Source: Candidatus Enterenecus merdae (GTDB lineage: Bacteria > Bacillota > Clostridia > Oscillospirales > Oscillospiraceae). Taken from it: a DNA stretch of 64,000 nt. The stretch is from the NCBI GenBank assembly GCA_018716385.1, contig DVJZ01000032.1:17517-81516 (forward strand), written 5' to 3'. Made by a program: the position numbers and the translations under genes. Position 1 is the stretch's first letter; every line of letters starts with the position of its first letter. The notes under the pieces were generated by a model, which did no database searches, was not told the origin of the DNA, and saw only the letters and a list, made by a program, of their open reading frames with translations. This document shows, piece after piece, positions 7,603 through 16,333 of this stretch.

Positions 7603-9096
7603 TCAACTGCCCTGGGCCAGCCGGCGCTGGAAGTCGGCGGCCTGGCGCAGATGGGCCTCCAGCCGATCTCCGCCGGCCAGGTATTCCTTGGGGTACTTGG
7701 GGTTGGACAGGCGGGTGATCCGGCCTGTGTCCGGGTTCACCAGTTTGGTGATACCCCCCGCTCCCAGGGCCAGGACGGTCTGCAGTTCCTCCATCATGAG
7801 CACGTTGTAGTCGCACCGGGTGCCGGGCAGGCACCAGCCCACATTTTCAAAGGATCCGGACATGTACTTCTGCCGGTAGAGGTAGTAGGGCTGATACCCG
7901 GCGGCGCTCAGGCGTTCCTGGGCGGCCAGCAGCATCTGGGCCACCGCCTCCGGGGCGCACAGGCCGCCGGAGGCCTCCCGCAGCCGGGCCCCCTTCTTTA
8001 AGGCCAGGGTGTGGACGGTGAGGTTGGCGGGGGACAGCGTCAGCACCTGCTCCAGGGTGTGGGCAAAGCCGTCCGGGCTGTCCCCGGGCAGGCCGGCGAT
8101 CAGATCCATGTTTACCAGGCCGCCGAACTGATCTTCAGCCAGCGCCATAGCCTGCCGGATCTCATCGGCGGTGTGGCCTCGGTTCAGGGTGCACAGGATG
8201 CTGTCGTCCATGGTCTGGGGATTGATGGAGATGCGCTGGACGCCGTGGGCGCGCAGCACCCGCAGCTTGTCCCCGGTGATGGTGTCCGGCCGTCCGGCCT
8301 CCACGGTGAACTCCCGGCAGCGGTCCATGGGCAGGTGCCGCCGCGCCGCCGTCAGCACCCGGTCCAGCTGTCCGGCGGACAGGGTGGTGGGGGTGCCGCC
8401 ACCCATGTAGACGGTGGACAGGCGCAGCCCAGCGCCGGACAGGAGGGAACCGGCCAGGGCGATTTCCCGGCACAGGGCGTCCACATAGGGCTCCACCAGG
8501 GCCAGCGTCCCCCGGACGTCGGAGGAGATGAAGGAGCAGTAGGCGCATCGGGTGGGGCAGAAGGGGATGCCCAGGTAGAGGGAGAGCTCGTCCCGGGGCA
8601 GGCTTTGCCGGATCTCCAGGGCGGCCTGGGCGCAGGCCAGGGCCAGCTGGGCCCGGTCGGGACGCACCCGGTACTGCTGGATGAGGGCGGACAGCGCCTC
8701 GTCCTGCCCCGCTCCGGCGGCCAGCATCCGGGTGGGCAGCTTGACCGGGCGCACCCCGGTGAGGGCGCCCCAGGGGGGCGCGGCCCCCAAGGCCTGCACC
8801 CCCGCGTCGTAAAAGGCCAGACGGACGACCCGCTGTTCCACCCGGCGGGTGGACAGCGGGTCGGTGCACTCCCTTGGGTCAGCTCGGCAGCTGGCAGTGT
8901 GCCGCCGGCCCTGCCACCAGAGGGTGGCCTGGGCCTCCAGGAGATCCAGCGTGCGCTCCAGGCGGACCAGTGCCCAAGGGACGTCCTCCTGGGACGGTTC
9001 CCCTTGGGGATACCGGGGAAGCTGGCCGGGGAAGAGGACCATCATGGTCTGCTCCACGGCGTAGCGGTAATCGTGGCCTTGCAGATACAGGTCCAT
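7603..9096 (-). CDS. hemZ: Radical SAM coproporphyrinogen dehydrogenase HemZ-type
   Basis: A 497-residue radical SAM enzyme. The cluster motif is in PFCPTRCAYCSF (CxxxCxxC), followed by the SAM-binding MGGGTPT; further HemN/HemZ-like segments are NPQTMDDSIL and NMDLIAGLPGDS. The N-terminal 160 residues precede the SAM barrel, as in HemZ, whereas HemN and HemW lack that extension. HemZ is assigned to oxygen-independent coproporphyrinogen III oxidation, but many clostridia that carry it lack a full haem pathway, so the true substrate is uncertain. Two bases separate its ATG from the upstream MBL gene stop. Confidence 0.88.
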   Translation of the reverse strand: MDLYLQGHDYRYAVEQTMMVLFPGQLPRYPQGEPSQEDVPWALVRLERTLDLLEAQATLWWQGRRHTASCRADPRECTDPLSTRRVEQRVVRLAFYDAGVQALGAAPPWGALTGVRPVKLPTRMLAAGAGQDEALSALIQQYRVRPDRAQLALACAQAALEIRQSLPRDELSLYLGIPFCPTRCAYCSFISSDVRGTLALVEPYVDALCREIALAGSLLSGAGLRLSTVYMGGGTPTTLSAGQLDRVLTAARRHLPMDRCREFTVEAGRPDTITGDKLRVLRAHGVQRISINPQTMDDSILCTLNRGHTADEIRQAMALAEDQFGGLVNMDLIAGLPGDSPDGFAHTLEQVLTLSPANLTVHTLALKKGARLREASGGLCAPEAVAQMLLAAQERLSAAGYQPYYLYRQKYMSGSFENVGWCLPGTRCDYNVLMMEELQTVLALGAGGITKLVNPDTGRITRLSNPKYPKEYLAGGDRLEAHLRQAADFQRRLAQGS

Positions 9097-9098
9097 GC

Positions 9099-9731
9099 TC
9101 AGCCTTCCATGGCCTGGACCAGGTAGTAGTTACCCCGGCGCTCCTCGTCCAGGGTGGACAGCTCCTCATGGCCGGGGCACACCTGATAGTTCCCGGGCAG
9201 GGCAGCCAGCTTGCGCAGGGAGGCCATGATCTGCTCATAGCTGCCCCCCTCCAAATCGGTGCGGCCGATGGAGCCCCGGAACAGGGTGTCGCCGGTGAAC
9301 AGGACGCCATCCCCCTTCAGGGTGACGGAACCGGGGGTGTGGCCCGGGGTCTCCAGCACCTCCAGGGTGATGGGGCCCACCTCCACCCGGTCTCCCTCCC
9401 GATAGTGGCGCAGGTTGCCGAAGGAGGCCACGGCGGGGAAGGTGCTGCCGAACATCCGCACGGTCTTCCGGCTCTCATCGGCGTCGGCGGGGTGGCAGTA
9501 GATGGGCAGGCCTGGCCACTGCTCCCGCAGGCCGGGGATGCCCAGGATGTGGTCAAAGTGGCTGTGGGTGAGCAGGATGGCCTGGGGTTCCAGCCCTTGG
9601 CCCCGCAGGAAAGCGGCCACCTGTTCCCCGTCGGCGCCGGGGTCCACGATGCCGCAGCGGGGGTCGCCCTCCTGCCAGAAGACGAAGCAGTTGGTGCCGA
9701 TCATGCCCAGGGGCATGACTTTGATCTTCAT
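9099..9731 (-). CDS. MBL-fold hydrolase, glyoxalase II-like
   Basis: A 210-residue metallo-beta-lactamase-fold hydrolase. Metal ligands are visible in THSHFDHI (HxHxDH), in TPGHTPGS and in FTGDTLF, with a final histidine in CPGHEE. Small proteins of this type hydrolyse thioesters such as S-lactoylglutathione analogues, but the substrate cannot be read here. The ATG at 9731 has GGAGG upstream and gives the family length. It is the third gene of cysK - arginase - MBL - hemZ. Confidence 0.9.
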   Translation of the reverse strand: MKIKVMPLGMIGTNCFVFWQEGDPRCGIVDPGADGEQVAAFLRGQGLEPQAILLTHSHFDHILGIPGLREQWPGLPIYCHPADADESRKTVRMFGSTFPAVASFGNLRHYREGDRVEVGPITLEVLETPGHTPGSVTLKGDGVLFTGDTLFRGSIGRTDLEGGSYEQIMASLRKLAALPGNYQVCPGHEELSTLDEERRGNYYLVQAMEG

Positions 9732-9787
9732 AGGGAATTCCTCCGATCCAAGAAGAGATGGGTTGTGTGCCCGGCCCGGGATTGGGA

Positions 9788-10666
9788 TCAGGCCCCCGCC
9801 AGCGTGTCTGCCACCAGCCGGAAGAGCTCCAGCAGGGTGGGCAGATCCCGTCCGTCTGCGTCCAGGGTGGGATTGTACTCCACGCACTCAAAGCAGCGGG
9901 TGCGGCCGGTGGCCAGCACTGCCCGCAGGATGGCGTGGACCTGCTCCAAGGTCAGGCCGTTGGGGATGCGGTACCCGGTGGCGGAAAATTCGCTGGGGTC
10001 CAAACTGTCCACGTCAAAGCTGATGTGGACCTGCTTGTCGGCAAGTTGAGGGAGGATCTCGCCCAGCACACGGGCCAGCCCGTCCCCGGACAGCTGCTCG
10101 GGAGAATAGAGGTGGGCGCCCTGCCGGGCCAGAATATCGTATTCCGGCGGGTCGATGCTCCGCCCGCCCAGGATATACAGGTTCTCCCCCAGCAGGTTCA
10201 CCCGCTGGCGGCCTACGGTGAGCTCCGGGCAGCACAGGCCGCAGGCCGCGGCCAGATCCATGCCGTGGATACAGCCGGTGACGGAGGTGCGCTCGGTGTT
10301 GATGTCGGCGTGGGCGTCGATGTACACCACCGCCAGCCGGTCCGCGCCATAGTATTCCCCCAAGGCGGCCAGCGAGCCCATGGCCACAGAGTGGTCCCCC
10401 CCGATGACCACCGGGAACTGCCCCCGCTCCAGGGCGGTGAGCAGGTTGGAGCGCAGCGTCCGGCTGACCGCCATGACCGTGTCCAGGTGCAGCAGGTGGG
10501 GGGGATAGTGGGGGCAGGGTTCCAGCTTCTCCATGGGATAGCAGGCCGCGCCCCCCAGCAGGGCGGGCAGGCCGGCCCGGACCAGGGCGTCATAGGCCAG
10601 TTGGGCCCCCCGGGTGGGAGAGCCGCAGGAGACGGCGGCCTCCAGCAGGGCAAAGGGTTGCTTCAT
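9788..10666 (-). CDS. Arginase/agmatinase-family ureohydrolase
   Basis: A 292-residue ureohydrolase with the binuclear manganese motifs GGDHS (residues 89-93), DAHAD (117-121) and SFDVDSLDP (about 218-226). Length and the NTERTSVTG substrate loop fit arginase (arginine to ornithine plus urea) slightly better than agmatinase, but specificity is uncertain. I prefer the ATG at 10666 over an in-frame TTG at 10675, because AGAGGA is then correctly spaced. It lies 31 bases downstream of cysK in the same operon. Confidence 0.9.
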   Translation of the reverse strand: MKQPFALLEAAVSCGSPTRGAQLAYDALVRAGLPALLGGAACYPMEKLEPCPHYPPHLLHLDTVMAVSRTLRSNLLTALERGQFPVVIGGDHSVAMGSLAALGEYYGADRLAVVYIDAHADINTERTSVTGCIHGMDLAAACGLCCPELTVGRQRVNLLGENLYILGGRSIDPPEYDILARQGAHLYSPEQLSGDGLARVLGEILPQLADKQVHISFDVDSLDPSEFSATGYRIPNGLTLEQVHAILRAVLATGRTRCFECVEYNPTLDADGRDLPTLLELFRLVADTLAGA

Positions 10667-10697
10667 GGCGGTCAAATCCTCTGACTGGAGCGGGGAA

Positions 10698-11645
10698 TCA
10701 AGCCTGGTCCGACCCCTGGCTGAACAGCGGGGTGGACAGGTAGCGGCCCCCCGAGTCAGGCAGTACCACCACGATGGTCTTGCCCTGGAACTGACTGCGG
10801 CAGGCCAGGGACAGGGCGGCCCACAGGGCGGCTCCGGAGGAGATGCCCACCATCAGCCCCTCCCGGGCGCGCAGCAGCCGGGCGGCGGCATAGGCGTCCT
10901 GCTCTGTGACGGGGACGATCTCATCGGGCACGCCGGTGTCCAGTACGGAGGGCAGGAAGTTGGGGCCAATGCCCTGGATGCCGTGGGGGCCGGTGCGCCC
11001 AGCGCTCAGCAGGGGGGAGGCGGCTGGTTCCACCGCCGCAACGTGCAGGGCTGGATTGCGCTCCTTCAGGTAGCTGCCCGCGCCGGTGATGGTGCCGCCG
11101 GTGCCCACCCCGGCCACAAAGACGTCCACCTGCCCGTCGGTATCCCGCCAGATCTCGGGGCCGGTGGTGTCCCGATGGGCCTGAGGATTGGCGGGGTTGT
11201 CAAACTGGCCGGGCAGGAAACTGCCGGGGATCTCCTGGGCCAGCTGGCTGGCCCGGTCCACCGCCCCCTTCATCCCCAGGGCGCCGGGGGTGAGCACCAC
11301 CTGGGCGCCATAGGCCGCAATGAGCTGCCGACGCTCCACGCTCATGGTCTCGGGCATGACGATGATGGCCCGGTAGCCCCGGATGGCGGCGGCCCAGGCC
11401 AAGCTGATGCCGGTGTTGCCCGAGGTGGGCTCGATGATGGTGCCGCCGGGCTGGAGCGCGCCCCGGCGCTCGGCGTCCCGCACCATGGCCAGGGCCGCCC
11501 GGTCCTTGACTGAGCCGGTGGGGTTATAGGACTCCAGCTTGGCCAGCAGCCGGGCAGAAAGGCCCTCTCCGGCCGCCAGGCGGCTGAGCTCCATCAGCGG
11601 CGTGTTGCCGACCAGCTGCTCAGCGCAGGTGAAGCGTGCTTCCAT
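10698..11645 (-). CDS. cysK: Cysteine synthase (O-acetylserine sulfhydrylase)
   Basis: A 315-residue PLP enzyme that makes cysteine from O-acetylserine and sulfide. The cofactor lysine is Lys47 in NPTGSVKDRA; the substrate loop is EPTSGNTGIS, the phosphate cup GVGTGGTITG, and the C-terminal PLP contact PDSGGRYLST. The ATG at 11645 has GGAGGG upstream. It is the first gene of a four-gene operon, with a strong promoter at 11698-11727. CysK and CysM cannot be cleanly separated by eye. Confidence 0.95.
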   Translation of the reverse strand: MEARFTCAEQLVGNTPLMELSRLAAGEGLSARLLAKLESYNPTGSVKDRAALAMVRDAERRGALQPGGTIIEPTSGNTGISLAWAAAIRGYRAIIVMPETMSVERRQLIAAYGAQVVLTPGALGMKGAVDRASQLAQEIPGSFLPGQFDNPANPQAHRDTTGPEIWRDTDGQVDVFVAGVGTGGTITGAGSYLKERNPALHVAAVEPAASPLLSAGRTGPHGIQGIGPNFLPSVLDTGVPDEIVPVTEQDAYAAARLLRAREGLMVGISSGAALWAALSLACRSQFQGKTIVVVLPDSGGRYLSTPLFSQGSDQA

Positions 11646-11697
11646 GGGATTCCCTCCTGTGTCCGCCGGGTTGATGGCGGGAGTTGTGTTTGCCATG

Positions 11698-11727
11698 ATT
11701 ATACTGGCAGGCGGCCGGCCCTGTCAA
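11698..11727 (-). promoter_or_regulatory. Promoter of the cysK operon
   Basis: On the minus strand: consensus TTGACA (11722-11727), 18-base spacer, consensus TATAAT (11698-11703). It starts immediately after the rpsT terminator. Confidence 0.9.
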
Positions 11728-11751
11728 GGAGGGGGCGGGGCAAAAAGGAAT

Positions 11752-11778
11752 GGCCCGCCTGCGTTTTGCAGGCGGGCC
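11752..11778 (-). terminator. Terminator of rpsT
   Basis: GGCCCGCCTGC / GCAGGCGGGCC stem with a short loop; on the minus strand it is followed by ATTCCTTTTT. It begins 10 bases past the rpsT stop. Confidence 0.92.
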
Positions 11779-11787
11779 CACAGGCGC

Positions 11788-12051
11788 TCAGGCCAGTTTG
11801 TTCAGCTTCAGGGTCATGGCGCTCTTCTTATTGGCGGCGTTGTTGCGGTGCAGCAGCCCCTTGGCCGCCGCCCGGTCCACAGCCTTGACAGCCGACTGGT
11901 AGGCGGCGCCGGCCTGACTGCGATCCCCGCCGGCCACCGCAGCCTCAAACTTCTTCAGCTCGGTGCGCAGGGCAGAGCGCTGCGCCTTATTCTGCGCGGC
12001 CTTGGCGGCGTTGACCAGCACGCGCTTCTTGGCGGACTTGATATTGGGCAA
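11788..12051 (-). CDS. rpsT: 30S ribosomal protein S20, TTG start
   Basis: An 87-residue bS20 reading (M)PNIKSAKKRVLVNAAKAAQ and ending KLNKLA, typical in length and sequence. No ATG or GTG fits; the TTG at 12051 has GGGAGG eight bases upstream and puts PNIKSAKKR at the N-terminus exactly as in the family. S20 is a primary 16S binder. A weak start codon on rpsT also occurs in other bacteria and is linked to translational control. It forms a monocistronic unit with its own promoter and terminator. Confidence 0.96.
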   Translation of the reverse strand: MPNIKSAKKRVLVNAAKAAQNKAQRSALRTELKKFEAAVAGGDRSQAGAAYQSAVKAVDRAAAKGLLHRNNAANKKSAMTLKLNKLA

Positions 12052-12136
12052 ACCAAACACCTCCCCCTGATGACTCAGCGTTGACTCAGATGGTTCCGGC
12101 AACAAGATCCGGCACGGATTTCCATAGCAGATATGT

Positions 12137-12165
12137 ATTTTAACATTCAAGGGGGAAAAATGCAA
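12137..12165 (-). promoter_or_regulatory. Promoter of rpsT
   Basis: On the minus strand: TTGCAT (12160-12165), 17 bases, TAAAAT (12137-12142), about 85 bases upstream of the TTG start. Confidence 0.75.
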
Positions 12166-12264
12166 GCCCAATTTTTCGTTTTTCGCATAGAAAATTTTCT
12201 TCCGCAAAAGATAGCAGGGAAGGATCAAACCTTACACAACATCTTGGGGAAGGGGAGTGCGGGC

Positions 12265-13140
12265 ATGGCGCAGCGGCGGACAGACCTGGCCATGGAGGCC
12301 CATGCCTTGTGGCAGGAGCAGGCCGGTGAGGGGGAGCGGCTGCAAGGGGTGCGCGCCCGGGAGGACCAGGTTCAGGGCTTTGCCGCCCATGTGGTGGACG
12401 TGCTGGACGAGCGGGGGGCGGACGCCCTGGGCAAGCCCCAGGGGCGGTACGTCACCGTGGAGCTGGACGGGCTGCTGCGCCGGGAGGAGGACTCCTTCGC
12501 CCGGGCGGTGCAGGCGGTGGCCCAGCTGCTGCAACCCATGCTGCCCCCCACAGGGGAGGCACTGGTGGTGGGGCTGGGCAACCGGGCCATCACGCCGGAC
12601 CTGGTGGGGCCGCTGGCGGTGGAGCACACCCTGGTGACCCGCCATCTGGTGGAGGGGCTGGCCCAGTTTGGCCACCTGCGGCCGGTGGCCGCCCTGGCCG
12701 CCGGGGTGCTGGCCACCACGGGGGTGGAGAGCGGCAGGCTGATCCAGGCCGTGGCGGCCCAGCTGCGCCCGGCGTGCATCGTGGCGGTGGACGCGCTGGC
12801 CTCCCGCTCGGTGGAGCGGCTGTGCCGGACGGTGCAGCTGTCCGACACGGGCATCGTGCCGGGCTCCGGGGTGGGCAACCACCGCATGGCCCTCAGCCGG
12901 GAGACCCTGGGGGTGCCGGTGCTGGCGGTGGGGGCGCCCACGGTGGTGGATGCGTCCACCCTGATGATGGACTTGCTGGGCAGGCAGGACGACGAAGGGC
13001 TGCCCGGCCGGGAGCTGTTTGTCACCCCCCGGGACGTGGACAGCCGGGTGGCGGACCTGGCCCGGGTGATCGGCTACGGGGTGAGCCTGGCCCTCAACCC
13101 AGAGCTGAGCGTGGAGGAGCTGACGCTGCTGGTGGAGTGA
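12265..13140 (+). CDS. gpr: Germination protease Gpr (spore protease)
   Basis: This 291-residue protein matches the GPR endopeptidase family, which degrades small acid-soluble DNA-binding proteins when spores germinate. Typical segments are RRTDLAMEA near the N-terminus (propeptide region), VVGLGNRAITPDLVGP, VDALASRS and DTGIVPGSGVGN. I chose the ATG at 12265, which puts the propeptide motif at the N-terminus; the frame stays open upstream but lacks homology. In Bacillus gpr is followed by spoIIP; here a YihY-type gene follows. It supports a spore-forming host. I could not recognise a clear sigma-G promoter. Confidence 0.93.
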   Translation: MAQRRTDLAMEAHALWQEQAGEGERLQGVRAREDQVQGFAAHVVDVLDERGADALGKPQGRYVTVELDGLLRREEDSFARAVQAVAQLLQPMLPPTGEALVVGLGNRAITPDLVGPLAVEHTLVTRHLVEGLAQFGHLRPVAALAAGVLATTGVESGRLIQAVAAQLRPACIVAVDALASRSVERLCRTVQLSDTGIVPGSGVGNHRMALSRETLGVPVLAVGAPTVVDASTLMMDLLGRQDDEGLPGRELFVTPRDVDSRVADLARVIGYGVSLALNPELSVEELTLLVE

Positions 13141-13172
13141 GGGGCCGGGGCGAAAGGCGACAAAACTTTCGG

Positions 13173-13201
13173 TTGTCCTTTCCGGGGGGCTCTGCTATAC
13201 T
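13173..13201 (+). promoter_or_regulatory. Promoter of the YihY/BrkB gene
   Basis: TTGTCC (13173-13178), 17 bases, TATACT (13196-13201), about 38 bases before the ATG. Confidence 0.75.
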
Positions 13202-13238
13202 GAAACCAACAAAATTTTGCCAGAGAGGGGGCGGGGGG

Positions 13239-14114
13239 ATGAAGCGTGCCCTGGACAGAGCCAAGCGCCTGCCGGTGGTGGGTTGGGTGACGGAGATCGT
13301 CCAGCTCTACTTCAGCAAGCGGGTCAGCCGGGCTGCCGCCGAGCTGGCCTACTTCCTGATCCTGACCTTTTTCCCCATCCTCATCTGCCTATCCGCCTTC
13401 CTCAAACAGATGAATCTGGACCTGGCGTCCATGCTGGAGCAGGCGGACTATCTGCTGCCGGACAGCGTGATCGCCATCTTCCGGGACTACCTGAACTACC
13501 TCAACGGCAACCAGTCCACGGCCATGTTTCTCACGGGGATCTTCCTGGCGGTGCTGTTTGCCTCGGCGGCCATGCGGGGGCTGATGAATATCATGCACGA
13601 GATCTACGGCCGGGCCACCTTCCTGGGACTGTGGCAGATTGGAGCCAGTCTATTGTTCTCCGCGCTGCTGCTGGTCACGGTGTACCTGTCCCTGGCGGTG
13701 GTGGTCACGGGCAACTGGTTCTTCCACCTGCTGGGGAAGATCCTCCGCCTGGAGAACCTGGTGGAGCGGTTCGTGGCCTGGCAGTGGGGGAAGTACGCGC
13801 TGCTGATCTGCATTGTGTTTTTGTTCATCCTGCTGCTCTACCGCTTCACCGCGCCTTGGGACAAACCCAGGCCGCCGGTGGTGCCCGGGGCCGTGGGGGC
13901 GTCGTTGGCCCTGGCCGTGGCCTCCCTGATCTTCTCCGAGATCATGGGCAACTCCGCCCGCTATTCCCTGGTGTATGGGTCTCTGGCGTCGGTGATCATC
14001 CTGCTGGTCTGGCTGTACCTGTGCGGCAATGTGGTGATTTTGGGCAATGTGGTCAACTATGTCATCTACCGCCACCGCAAGCAAAAGGGCCAGCGGGGGC
14101 GGGAGGGGCAATAG
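13239..14114 (+). CDS. YihY/virulence factor BrkB-family membrane protein
   Basis: 291 residues with six predicted membrane segments, starting with the family's typical ASRAAAELAYF-like motif (here SRAAAELAYFLILTFFPILI) and ending in a Lys/Arg-rich tail (YRHRKQKGQRGR). The family was once called RNase BN by mistake; its true function is unknown. The start at 13239 follows a GAGAGGGGG stretch. It is a single-gene unit. Confidence 0.9.
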   Translation: MKRALDRAKRLPVVGWVTEIVQLYFSKRVSRAAAELAYFLILTFFPILICLSAFLKQMNLDLASMLEQADYLLPDSVIAIFRDYLNYLNGNQSTAMFLTGIFLAVLFASAAMRGLMNIMHEIYGRATFLGLWQIGASLLFSALLLVTVYLSLAVVVTGNWFFHLLGKILRLENLVERFVAWQWGKYALLICIVFLFILLLYRFTAPWDKPRPPVVPGAVGASLALAVASLIFSEIMGNSARYSLVYGSLASVIILLVWLYLCGNVVILGNVVNYVIYRHRKQKGQRGREGQ

Positions 14115-14244
14115 GGCAAGGTATGTTGGCGCCTATTTTTTCTGCATGCATCCGTCAGCGCTTCTCAAGCCTTTCAACCCGGAGCCCATAGGGGCAGGCG
14201 GCCCTCCGCCGGGACGTCTCCCAGGCGGGCTCTCGTCCAACCAA

Positions 14245-14272
14245 GCGGCCCCCGGCCTGTGCCGGGGGCCGC
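14245..14272 (+). terminator. Terminator-like hairpin after the YihY gene
   Basis: A perfect 12-bp GC stem (GCGGCCCCCGGC / GCCGGGGGCCGC) with a CTGT loop, but no T-run follows. The rest of 14115-14356 shows no gene. Confidence 0.5.
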
Positions 14273-14356
14273 TGCCTTGGCCCTCAGGGCCGGGCTGCGG
14301 TGCATAAACCGCTCCGGGCGATGGCAGACTATAAGGGATCAAGGGGGGCGGAAGCG

Positions 14357-14824
14357 ATGTGGCAGATCGGGGTTTGGGAACAGAACGAGGGGTTGGCTGA
14401 GCGGGTGAGCACCCTGGCGCCGGGGGGCGCCGCCCTGGTGCGGGCCTGCCGCCATCCGGCCCTGCTGGCGGGGCTGAAGCTGGATCTGCTGGTGGTATCC
14501 CCGGGGGCGATGGGGTGGGCCGGCGCCCCGGCCCTGTCCTGCCACACCGCCCTGCTACCCGGGGGGCTGGCTGCCTTGACCCGAGCGCTGCCGGCCGAGA
14601 CGGTGGTGAGCTACGGCGCGGCCAACCGCAACACTTTGACCCTGTCCAGCCTGGAGCAGCGCCGGGCGGCGGTGGCGGTACAGCGGGAGTTCATTGCCCT
14701 GGACGGGCGGGCGGTGGAGCGGCAGGAGCTGGTGCTGCCATACGATGGCACCTCCCCCGATCTGTTCCTGGTGCTGGCCGGGGCGGCCCTGCTGCTGGGC
14801 CAGCTGCCGGAGGGGACGGGGTGA
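14357..14824 (+). CDS. Uncharacterised protein, 155 aa
   Basis: I do not recognise this gene. It starts MWQIGVWEQNEGL after an AAGGGGGG site and encodes a soluble, Ala/Leu-rich protein with a VVSPGAMGW segment and a glycine-rich middle (LPGGLAAL, VVSYGAANRNT). It resembles a small Rossmann-like or regulatory fold, without a diagnostic motif. Codon use matches its neighbours. It lies directly upstream of miaB, but a promoter for miaB overlaps its end, so the two may be separate units. Confidence 0.6.
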   Translation: MWQIGVWEQNEGLAERVSTLAPGGAALVRACRHPALLAGLKLDLLVVSPGAMGWAGAPALSCHTALLPGGLAALTRALPAETVVSYGAANRNTLTLSSLEQRRAAVAVQREFIALDGRAVERQELVLPYDGTSPDLFLVLAGAALLLGQLPEGTG

Positions 14825-14840
14825 CGGCCGGGCCTGCGTC

Positions 14841-14869
14841 TTGTGTTGTCCCTCATTTCATGGTATAGT
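14841..14869 (+). promoter_or_regulatory. Promoter of miaB-mreD-mrdA
   Basis: TTGTGT (14841-14846), 17 bases, TATAGT (14864-14869), about 50 bases upstream of the miaB start. Confidence 0.65.
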
Positions 14870-14920
14870 GGTGGAAAACGCGGCGGCCCGGAAGGCCGCC
14901 CGGTGCGGAGGGACTGTACA

Positions 14921-16333
14921 TTGAATCGAACCACCCCTGTGATCCCCCAGGACGAGATCCAGCGCCAGCGGGACTACTGCAACGATCTACGGGCCCGCAA
15001 CAGCCAGCTGGACGCGCCGCCCATGGCCTATGTGGATACCTACGGCTGCCAGCAGAATGAGGCGGACTCGGAACTGCTGCGGGGGATGTTGACGGAAATG
15101 GGATATGAGATGACGGACACGGATCGGGACGCCGACCTCATCGTGATCAACACCTGCGCCATCCGGGAGCACGCCGAGCAGCGGGTGCTGGGCAACGTGG
15201 GGGCGCTGGTGCACGGTAAGCGGCGCAATCCCAACCAGATCATCTGCCTGTGCGGCTGCATGGCCCAGGAGGAGCACATCGCGGAAAAGCTGCGCGTGTC
15301 CTACCGCCATGTGGACTTGGTGTTTGGCCCCCAGGTGCTGTGGAAGTTCCCGGAGCTGCTGCGCCGGGTCTACCTGCGCCGGGGCCGGGTGTTTGAAACC
15401 CAGCGGGCCGACGGGGCCATTGCCGAGGGATTGCCGGTACGCCGGTCAGGCAAGGTAAAGGCCTGGGTATCCATCATGTACGGGTGCGACAACTTCTGCA
15501 CCTACTGCATCGTGCCCTATGTGAGGGGGCGGGAGCGCAGCCGGGAGCCGGAGCGCATCCTGGAGGAGATCCAGGCGTTGGTGGAGCAGGGATACAAGGA
15601 CATCACCCTGCTGGGCCAGAACGTGAACTCCTACGGCAAGGACCTGGGCGGGGGGGTGGACTTTCCTGCCCTGCTGGAGCGGGCGGCAGCCATTCCGGGG
15701 GAGTTTTTGCTGCGCTTTATGACCAGCCATCCCAAGGACGCCACGCCCCGGCTGTTTGACGTGATGGCCCGGTGTGAAAAGGTGGCCCCGGTGATCCATC
15801 TGCCCTTCCAGTCGGGTAGCACCCGGGTGCTGCGGGCCATGAACCGGGGCTATACCCGGGAGGAATATCTGGACAAGGTGGCGGCACTGCGGGAGCGGCT
15901 GCCCCAGGTGGTGCTCACCAGCGATGTGATCGTGGGCTTCCCTGGGGAGAGCACCCAGGAGTTTGAGCAGACCCTGTCCCTGGTGGAGCAGGTGCGGTTT
16001 GACGCGCTGTTCACCTTTCTATTTTCCCCCCGGGAGGGCACGCCGGCGGCCAAGCTGCCCGATCCCATGGCCAAGGAGGAGAAGTCGGCCAACTTCAACC
16101 GCCTGGTGGCGCTGCAAAACCAGATCTCCCTGGAAAAGCACCAGGCATACATTGGCAGCGTGCAGCGCTGTCTGGTGGACGGGCTCAGCCAGGATCCCCG
16201 CAACAACCTCAACGCCCGCACCCCAGGGGGACGGCTGGTCCACCTGCAGGGGGACCGGGAGCTGGTGGGGCGGTTTGTGGACGTGGCCATCGAGGACTGC
16301 TCCACCTGGGCGCTGTTCGGGCGGCCGCTATGA
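14921..16333 (+). CDS. miaB: tRNA-2-methylthio-N6-dimethylallyladenosine synthase MiaB, TTG start
   Basis: A 470-residue methylthiotransferase that modifies A37 of UNN-reading tRNAs. The N-terminal domain carries the cluster cysteines Cys43 (DTYGCQQNEADSE), Cys79 (NTCAIRE) and Cys113 (CGCMAQ). The radical SAM cysteines are Cys189, Cys193 and Cys196 (YGCDNFCTYC), and a TRAM-like end follows. I infer a TTG start at 14921: GGAGGG lies eight bases upstream and no ATG or GTG is suitably placed. Its stop overlaps the next start (ATGA). A tRNA-Leu(UAA), a natural substrate type, lies elsewhere in the window. Confidence 0.95.
   Translation: MNRTTPVIPQDEIQRQRDYCNDLRARNSQLDAPPMAYVDTYGCQQNEADSELLRGMLTEMGYEMTDTDRDADLIVINTCAIREHAEQRVLGNVGALVHGKRRNPNQIICLCGCMAQEEHIAEKLRVSYRHVDLVFGPQVLWKFPELLRRVYLRRGRVFETQRADGAIAEGLPVRRSGKVKAWVSIMYGCDNFCTYCIVPYVRGRERSREPERILEEIQALVEQGYKDITLLGQNVNSYGKDLGGGVDFPALLERAAAIPGEFLLRFMTSHPKDATPRLFDVMARCEKVAPVIHLPFQSGSTRVLRAMNRGYTREEYLDKVAALRERLPQVVLTSDVIVGFPGESTQEFEQTLSLVEQVRFDALFTFLFSPREGTPAAKLPDPMAKEEKSANFNRLVALQNQISLEKHQAYIGSVQRCLVDGLSQDPRNNLNARTPGGRLVHLQGDRELVGRFVDVAIEDCSTWALFGRPL

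Noticed and set aside
12186..12264. Sigma-G-type promoter for gpr
   Set aside because: A GCATA resembling a -35 element is present at about 12186, but no matching -10 at the right distance could be seen.
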